Origin: JBCBDX01 sp039822005
GTDB lineage: Bacteria; Pseudomonadota; Alphaproteobacteria; Rhizobiales; Rhizobiaceae
Length of the DNA stretch: 64,000 bases
Assembly: GCA_039822005.1 (NCBI GenBank)
Contig: JBCBMZ010000001.1
Coordinates: 310,001-374,000 of the forward strand
Direction of reading: 5' to 3'
Positions 59,065-64,000 of this stretch are shown in pieces. Each line of letters begins with the position of its first letter. Position 1 is the first letter of the stretch. Both the position numbers and the translations under genes were made by a program. Below the pieces are notes generated by a model, which saw only the letters and a program-made list of their open reading frames with translations, was not told the origin of the DNA and did no database searches.

Positions 59065-60570
59065 ATGTTTGGAAAGCGCGGTAGTGGATCATCTTCGGGA
59101 AACCAGGGCTTTAGCTCCCGGCCGTTAGCGGAAAGCCCCGCTCCGGCACCGGCACCCGCAGCTACGGAGCCCGCGGTGCCTGCCGCACCCGCACCAGCGG
59201 CTGAACCCGCACCGGTGGAAACAAAGCCGGCACCCGAGCCGATGCCGCAGCCGCCCGCAGAAGAGCCGGCCCGCGCAAAAACAAAACGTGACGAGAGCTA
59301 CTACGACACGAAAACCCAAGTCTTTTCCGCGCTTATCGAAACCATCGATCTCTCGCAATTATCGAAGCTGGACGCTGAATCGGCGCGTGAAGAAATCCGC
59401 GACATCGTTAACGACATTATCGCGATCAAGAACTACGCCATGTCTATTGCAGCTCAGGAAGAGCTGCTGGAAGACATTTGTAACGACGTCCTCGGCTACG
59501 GCCCGCTTGAACCGTTGCTGGCACGCGATGACATCGCGGACATCATGATCAATGGACCGGAACACGCCTATATCGAGGTCGAGGGCAAGGTACAACGCGC
59601 CGATATTCGTTTCCGAGACAGCCAGCAACTGCTGTCGATCTGTCAGCGTATTGTGAGCCAGGTAGGTCGCCGTGTGGATGAAGCGAGCCCCATCTGTGAC
59701 GCCCGCCTTGCTGACGGTTCTCGTGTGAACGTCATTGCGCCGCCACTTTCCATTGACGGCACTGCGCTCACCATTCGTAAATTTAAAAAAGACAAGCTCA
59801 CTCTTGATCAGCTTGTCAACTTCGGATCCATATCGCCGGAAGGCGCGACACTTCTCCAGATCATCGGGCGTGTTCGCTGTAACGTGGTTATTTCGGGCGG
59901 TACTGGTTCGGGTAAAACGACACTGCTCAACTGTCTGACGCGCTACATTGACGAGGACGAGCGCATCATCACCTGCGAAGACTCCGCCGAACTTCAATTG
60001 CAGCAGCCACACGTCGTACGTCTTGAAACCCGCCCGCCAAATCTGGAAGGCGAAGGCACAATCACCATGCGCGACCTCGTGAAAAACTGCCTGCGTATGC
60101 GTCCGGAACGGATTATCGTTGGCGAGGTGCGCGGCTCGGAAGTGTTTGACTTGCTGCAGGCCATGAACACTGGCCACGATGGCTCCATGGGCACGATCCA
60201 CGCCAACTCGCCGCGTGAGTGCCTGAGCCGGATGGAATCCATGATCGCGATGGGTGGATTTAGTCTGCCGCAAAAAACCGTGCGCGAAATCATTGTCGGC
60301 TCAGTCGATGTCATCGTCCAGGCGACACGCCTGCGGGACGGCTCGCGCCGCATCACCCACATCACCGAGGTCGTGGGTATGGAAGGCGACGTCATCATCA
60401 CGCAAGACTTGGTCCTTTACGACATGACCGGTGAGGACTCACAAGGCAACATCATCGGCAAACATCGCTCAACCGGCGTTGGCCGCCCGGCGATGTGGGA
60501 TCGCGCGCGCTACTATAATGAGGAGCAGCGGCTGGCGACGGCGCTTGACTCCATGGAGGTCGTCGAATGA
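59065..60570 (+). CDS. cpaF: Secretion ATPase CpaF/TadA
   Basis: 501 residues. The first 75 residues are Ala/Pro/Glu-rich and probably disordered. The GspE-type ATPase follows with Walker A GGTGSGKTTLLN, an Asp box, Walker B RIIVGEVRGSEVFDLLQAMN and the His box GSMGTIHANSPRECLSRME. It drives both extension and retraction of Tad pili. The stop overlaps the tadB start by 4 bases (ATGA). Confidence 0.95.
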   Translation: MFGKRGSGSSSGNQGFSSRPLAESPAPAPAPAATEPAVPAAPAPAAEPAPVETKPAPEPMPQPPAEEPARAKTKRDESYYDTKTQVFSALIETIDLSQLSKLDAESAREEIRDIVNDIIAIKNYAMSIAAQEELLEDICNDVLGYGPLEPLLARDDIADIMINGPEHAYIEVEGKVQRADIRFRDSQQLLSICQRIVSQVGRRVDEASPICDARLADGSRVNVIAPPLSIDGTALTIRKFKKDKLTLDQLVNFGSISPEGATLLQIIGRVRCNVVISGGTGSGKTTLLNCLTRYIDEDERIITCEDSAELQLQQPHVVRLETRPPNLEGEGTITMRDLVKNCLRMRPERIIVGEVRGSEVFDLLQAMNTGHDGSMGTIHANSPRECLSRMESMIAMGGFSLPQKTVREIIVGSVDVIVQATRLRDGSRRITHITEVVGMEGDVIITQDLVLYDMTGEDSQGNIIGKHRSTGVGRPAMWDRARYYNEEQRLATALDSMEVVE

Positions 60571-61586
60571 CCATTATGGGCTTTCCGGCGGCCGCACTTG
60601 CGATTTTCTTGCTCGCGCTCTTGGGGATCGGGGGCGTTCTTTATGCTCTGTTCTACAATGCGATCGAAAATGAACAGTCGCAAACACGTCGCCTTTCAAA
60701 GATCAAAGCTGCTCAAACCGACAGCCGCTCCAAGCGTGCGGCATTTGACAAAGCCGCTGAAGGTCAAAAACGCCGCAAGGCAATCGCAGAATCGCTTTCC
60801 GACCTTGATGAAAAGAACAAGGATCGCCAGTCCAAAATACAAAAACCGAACCTGAAACTTCAAATTCAACAGGCCGGTCTGAAACTGGAGATGCAGACTT
60901 TCTACATTTATTCTGCCATCTGCGGCGTCGTGTTCGCGGTGCTCGGGCTTTTCATGGGTGCACCGCTCTACATCATTCCTGGTATTTTCTTTGCAGCAGC
61001 GCTTGGTGTCCCACGCTGGTTGATCGGCATGATCCGTGCGCGCCGGATGACGAAATTTCTTGATGAGTTTCCAAATTCAATCGACATCATTGTACGCGCG
61101 ATCAAGTCAGGCCTGCCGCTCAACGACGGATTGCGCCTGATCGCCACCGAAGCCAAAGAGCCGGTGCGCTCGGAGTTTCGCCGTATCGTCGAGGGGCAGC
61201 AGCTTGGCTTGTCAACGTCGGACTCGGTCGCGCGCATGTATGAGAGTATGCCGCTGTCCGAGGCCAATTTTTTTGCGATCGTGATTCAAATTCAGGCGCA
61301 AGCTGGTGGTAACCTGTCAGAGGCGCTGGGTAACTTGTCCAAGGTTTTGCGCGCGCGAAAAACGATGAAGGCCAAAGTGGCTGCCATGTCGATGGAAGCC
61401 AAAGCTTCAGCTGCTATCATTGGCTCGCTGCCGATTATCGTGACGGTGCTCGTTTACCTGTCGAGCCCGGACTACATCATGCTGCTGTTTACCACTGATA
61501 CTGGCCTGTTGATTCTCGGTGTCTCGGCCGTTTGGATGGGAATCGGCATTTTCGTCATGCGCCAAATGATCAACTTTGAGGTGTAG
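60567..61586 (+). CDS. tadB: Tad inner-membrane platform protein TadB
   Basis: 339 residues. The type II secretion F domain is in the middle: FLDEFPNSIDIIVRAIKSGL, GLRLIATEAKEPVRSEFRRI and ANFFAIVIQIQAQAGGNLSE. Membrane helices lie at the N terminus, around residues 115-155 and at the C terminus. It forms the inner-membrane platform with TadC. It overlaps cpaF by ATGA and is 5 bp before tadC. Confidence 0.93.
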   Translation: MTIMGFPAAALAIFLLALLGIGGVLYALFYNAIENEQSQTRRLSKIKAAQTDSRSKRAAFDKAAEGQKRRKAIAESLSDLDEKNKDRQSKIQKPNLKLQIQQAGLKLEMQTFYIYSAICGVVFAVLGLFMGAPLYIIPGIFFAAALGVPRWLIGMIRARRMTKFLDEFPNSIDIIVRAIKSGLPLNDGLRLIATEAKEPVRSEFRRIVEGQQLGLSTSDSVARMYESMPLSEANFFAIVIQIQAQAGGNLSEALGNLSKVLRARKTMKAKVAAMSMEAKASAAIIGSLPIIVTVLVYLSSPDYIMLLFTTDTGLLILGVSAVWMGIGIFVMRQMINFEV

Positions 61587-61591
61587 CGCGA

Positions 61592-62593
61592 ATGGTTTCC
61601 GCAATCGTTGAAATGCTCACCACGCCGCAGTTTCTTTTTGCGGTTCTCACCGCGATTAGCGTGTTCGCGACAGTCTTTACGCTGCTGGCTCCCATGCTGG
61701 GTGGCAACGAGTTGAAAACACGCATGAAAAGCGTTGCAATTGAGCGCGATGAAATCCGTGCCAAGGAACGCGCCCGATTGGCGTCTGAAAAACAAAGTGC
61801 GCGCGGTGCGCTGCGTATGGACAAGGCAGAGAAAAACGGCATCACCGGTATCGTTGATCGTCTTGATTTGAAAAAAGCGCTTGCGGACGATGCGACCGTG
61901 GCAAAGCTGCGGTCTGCCGGGTTTCGTGGTCAGCAACCGCTCAACCTGTTTCTCTTTGCCCGTTTTGTTCTGCCTTTTGTTTTCTTCGGTTTGGGCGCGC
62001 TTTATGTTTACGGTCTTGGCAATTTCAAAGACCAAACGCCGATGGCCCGTTTTGCGATTTGTTTGATGGTGGCCTATGCTGGCTTCTATGCACCCAACCT
62101 TTATGTAGGCAATCTGGCCAACAAAAGAAAACACTCGATCAAGAAGGCTTGGCCGGACGGGCTCGACCTTTTGTTGATTTGTGTTGAATCCGGCATGTCC
62201 ATCGAAGCGGCCTTCCGCAAAGTTGCAGCTGAAATCGGCATAAACTCGATCCCGTTGGCTGAGGAACTTGTGCTCGTCGGCGCGGAACTTTCTTACTTGT
62301 CAGAACGCCGGCAAGCCTATGATAATCTGGCACAACGCACCGGGCTTGAAACCGTTCAAGCGGTCTCGCAAGCGCTTATCCAGGCCGAACGTTACGGCAC
62401 GCCTGTCGGTCATGCCTTGCGCGTCCTGGCTAATGAAAGCCGTGATCAGCGCATGAACGAGGCGGAGAAAAAAGCCGCAGCGCTGCCACCGAAGCTAACG
62501 GTTCCGATGATCCTTTTCTTCCTGCCGGTTCTTTTCGGTGTGATCTTGGGCCCAGCTGGTATTCAGATCGCCGAGCGTGGTGGTATCTTCTAA
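61592..62593 (+). CDS. tadC: Tad inner-membrane platform protein TadC
   Basis: 333 residues. The T2SS F domain is seen in WPDGLDLLLICVESGMSIEA and LVLVGAELSYLSERRQAYDN, with RTGLETVQAVSQALIQAERY after it. Membrane helices flank it. It pairs with TadB. It is the last plus-strand gene of the pilus block, and the tadD gene converges on it. Confidence 0.93.
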   Translation: MVSAIVEMLTTPQFLFAVLTAISVFATVFTLLAPMLGGNELKTRMKSVAIERDEIRAKERARLASEKQSARGALRMDKAEKNGITGIVDRLDLKKALADDATVAKLRSAGFRGQQPLNLFLFARFVLPFVFFGLGALYVYGLGNFKDQTPMARFAICLMVAYAGFYAPNLYVGNLANKRKHSIKKAWPDGLDLLLICVESGMSIEAAFRKVAAEIGINSIPLAEELVLVGAELSYLSERRQAYDNLAQRTGLETVQAVSQALIQAERYGTPVGHALRVLANESRDQRMNEAEKKAAALPPKLTVPMILFFLPVLFGVILGPAGIQIAERGGIF

Positions 62594-62620
62594 AAGAACA
62601 GTGGCGCCGCCCGGCAAACT

Positions 62621-62651
62621 GAAAAGGCCCGCGTGAATATCAAGCGGGCCT
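62621..62651 (-). terminator. Terminator of the tadD gene
   Basis: On the minus strand AGGCCCGC pairs perfectly with GCGGGCCT around an 11-base loop and is followed by TTTTC. It lies between the convergent tadC and tadD stops and may also stop plus-strand reading. Confidence 0.75.
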
Positions 62652-62690
62652 GATCGTTGGGTGTGTTTGCTGGCTAAAACGTGGCTTGGC

Positions 62691-63506
62691 TTAGTTGTCG
62701 GAAGTGCCGGATCGATCTTCCTGCTTGATAAGAGCCCAAGCATTTTCTTGAGACAGCATATTCTCAAGATATTGCATGTTTTCGGCCGCTTGCTGCGGGG
62801 AAAGTTCGCGCATGGCAATGCTCTTGGCTTCCTCGAAGCGACCTTGAAGTCCCACAACAAGAGCAAGGTTTTGACGAACGCGACTGTCCGCACCCCGTTG
62901 TTGAACGGCCGTTCGCAGATGGCGTTCAGCTTCAGGCAAATTGCCTTCAAGGATGAGGCTCATCGCCAAATTGGAAAGGACCGAAGGTTCGTTTGGACGC
63001 AGTTGCAATGCTTTGCGATAGCGTTCGCGCGCCTGTTGTGGACGCCCCGTCTGGTCATAAATGGCACCTTCTGCCGACAGCAAACGCCAGTCAGGGCTGG
63101 TTGGATCTTGCGCGCGCTGAATGGCATCCAAGGCTGAAGTAAACTCCCCGGCACCTGCAAGGGCCTTGCCATATGCGGCAAGGACAGTGCGATCCTCAGG
63201 ATGGGTGATTGCCGCTTTGCGCATGACTGCAAGAGCCTGCTCATCACGCCCGTTCATACGAAGGACCGATGCAAACGCCATCGCAGTACTCTTGTCGTTG
63301 GGGTTGCGGTCATAAAGGCGCTGGTAGGAGCCTAGTGCCTGTTGCAGTTCCAGCGCTGTCATCTGCTCGACCGGCTTGGAGCCCGGGCGGATAGAACCGG
63401 TTGTGGTGGGATCTTTCGCGCAAGCCGATAGGGTGACAGCACTAACGGCAAGCATCATCAGCAAGTTGCGTGATTGAAGCACGGGCCTGTTCATTCTTTT
63501 CGCCAT
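62691..63506 (-). CDS. tadD: TPR-repeat lipoprotein TadD
   Basis: 271 residues. A lipoprotein signal (LLMMLAVSAVTLSACAKD, lipobox LSAC) is followed by about four TPR units, including ALGSYQRLYDRNPNDKSTAM, AAYGKALAGAGEFTSALDAI and LSNLAMSLILEGNLPEAERH. TadD is the pilotin-like outer-membrane lipoprotein of the Tad system. ATG 63506 is preferred, with AGGGA six bases upstream. It faces tadC and has its own promoter with CtrA-like sequences. Confidence 0.88.
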   Translation of the reverse strand: MAKRMNRPVLQSRNLLMMLAVSAVTLSACAKDPTTTGSIRPGSKPVEQMTALELQQALGSYQRLYDRNPNDKSTAMAFASVLRMNGRDEQALAVMRKAAITHPEDRTVLAAYGKALAGAGEFTSALDAIQRAQDPTSPDWRLLSAEGAIYDQTGRPQQARERYRKALQLRPNEPSVLSNLAMSLILEGNLPEAERHLRTAVQQRGADSRVRQNLALVVGLQGRFEEAKSIAMRELSPQQAAENMQYLENMLSQENAWALIKQEDRSGTSDN

Positions 63507-63561
63507 ATGCATTCCCTATCCTGGTCTCGACAAGCGGGCGACAAAGCGCGAGAACGGAGCG

Positions 63562-63610
63562 TTAATGTCGGTTAATATTCAGTAATCAATCATCCCTAAC
63601 GCGGAGTTAA
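63562..63610. promoter_or_regulatory. CtrA-like half-sites in the tadD/aminopeptidase gap
   Basis: Three imperfect matches to TTAA-N7-TTAA lie in 50 bp: TTAA-N6-TTAA (63562-63575), TTAA-N7-TAAT (63572-63586) and CTAA-N7-TTAA (63596-63610). None is exact. The last ends 3 bp before the GTG of the next gene. Confidence 0.35.
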
Positions 63611-63613
63611 CGA

Positions 63614-64000
63614 GTGGACGAGATAGAGACGGCGCTTGCTGCTTTGATTATGGAAGCACCCCGGACAGATGCCTCCAAACCCATCTATGTGACGAGCGGT
63701 GATGCATCAGAGTTGCCGGGAACAGCGAAGAACTGGTTGGAGCAAACCGGCCAGACTTTGGATGCTGAATTTGTCAGTCTCATACCGTCAGGCGAGCAGG
63801 ACGGTTCCGTCGGGAGCGCGGTTCTGGGCATCGGCGCAGACCTGAACCCCTTTGCCGCTGGCAAGCTGTATCGAACACTGACTGACGGCCAGTGGTATTT
63901 TCATCGCGTCCCGCAGGGCGCCGATGCCGAACAATTGCTGCTTGGTTATCTGCTGGGGGCCTATTCTTTTAATCGGTACAAAGCGACAAAGCAGCGCAAT
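63614..64000 (+). CDS. Leucyl aminopeptidase family (M17) protein, N-terminal part
   Basis: 129 codons from GTG 63614 run to the window edge without a stop, so the gene is partial. The visible part (IYVTSGDASELPGTAKNWLE, LGIGADLNPFAAGKLYRTL, LLGYLLGAYSFNRYK) fits the N-terminal domain of M17 aminopeptidases. The LGxYxFxRYK segment usually precedes the catalytic domain. The metal site would lie beyond the window. It is divergent from tadD. Without the catalytic half the assignment is likely rather than certain. Confidence 0.75.
   Translation, partial: MDEIETALAALIMEAPRTDASKPIYVTSGDASELPGTAKNWLEQTGQTLDAEFVSLIPSGEQDGSVGSAVLGIGADLNPFAAGKLYRTLTDGQWYFHRVPQGADAEQLLLGYLLGAYSFNRYKATKQRN

Noticed and set aside
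1..64000. tRNA or rRNA genes
   Set aside because: Intergenic gaps were read for T-arm and acceptor patterns and 16S/23S motifs. None was found.

Overview
The window looks like a chromosomal segment of a marine-type member of the Hyphomicrobiales (Rhizobiales, Alphaproteobacteria). The evidence is the gene order infB-rbfA-truB-rpsO-pnp, the fabA-fabB-fabI block divergent from irr, the mutM-enoyl-CoA hydratase-rpsT-dnaA line, a Tad/Cpa pilus cluster, the Irr-associated membrane ferritin MbfA, and CtrA-type TTAA-N7-TTAA boxes. No tRNA or rRNA gene, insertion sequence or CRISPR array was found. Almost all of it reads as core genome. The most accessory-looking part is about 44.6-52.1 kb.

Layout. 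0-6.6 kb: translation and RNA metabolism (infB 3' end, rbfA, a small HNH protein, truB, rpsO, pnp), interrupted by an aldehyde dehydrogenase and a GNAT acetyltransferase. 6.7-9.3 kb: an RsmC-like methyltransferase converging with a GGDEF-EAL protein whose cyclase motif is degenerate. 9.3-12.5 kb: unsaturated fatty acid synthesis (fabA, fabB, fabI) and irr. 12.5-14.6 kb: an SH3 protein, a D-2-hydroxyacid dehydrogenase and an Ala/Lys/Pro-rich membrane protein. 14.7-23.5 kb, all on the minus strand: replication and repair (dnaA, dnaN, recF, mutM) with a MoeB/ThiF-like protein, rpsT, enoyl-CoA hydratase and deoB. 23.6-26.2 kb: a PhnD-like binding protein, two TadE-like pseudopilins and a short CpaC-N-like protein. 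26.3-31.9 kb: a mannose-1-phosphate guanylyltransferase/AGE-epimerase fusion converging on a 1119-residue GlmS-like protein. 32.1-37.4 kb: a candidate structured RNA, an M20 peptidase, a class A PBP and a GT87-like membrane protein. 37.4-43.8 kb: dnaK-dnaJ behind an RpoH-like promoter, an FMN reductase, pyrF, a DUF1330 protein and a PHB depolymerase. 43.9-53.6 kb: a BTLCP protease behind two CtrA boxes, mbfA, several poorly known proteins, lepA, a decapeptide-repeat membrane protein, a lipoprotein and a Nudix hydrolase. 53.7-63.5 kb: flp-cpaABCDEF-tadBC and tadD, followed by the 5' part of an M17 aminopeptidase.

How the parts fit. The Tad genes would build a complete Flp pilus apart from the minor pseudopilins, and two TadE-like proteins are encoded 28 kb upstream. 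CtrA-like boxes before the BTLCP protease, the PBP and possibly tadD suggest that envelope and pilus functions are tied to the cell cycle. Irr and MbfA are the regulator and exporter arms of iron control in related bacteria.

The least explained items are the giant GlmS-like protein, the orphan-terminated multi-hairpin RNA candidate at 32.13-32.27 kb, the cluster of six inverted repeats at 47.78-48.05 kb, and the 30-bp repeat tract in the pentapeptide gene. All calls come from reading the sequence. No database search was run.
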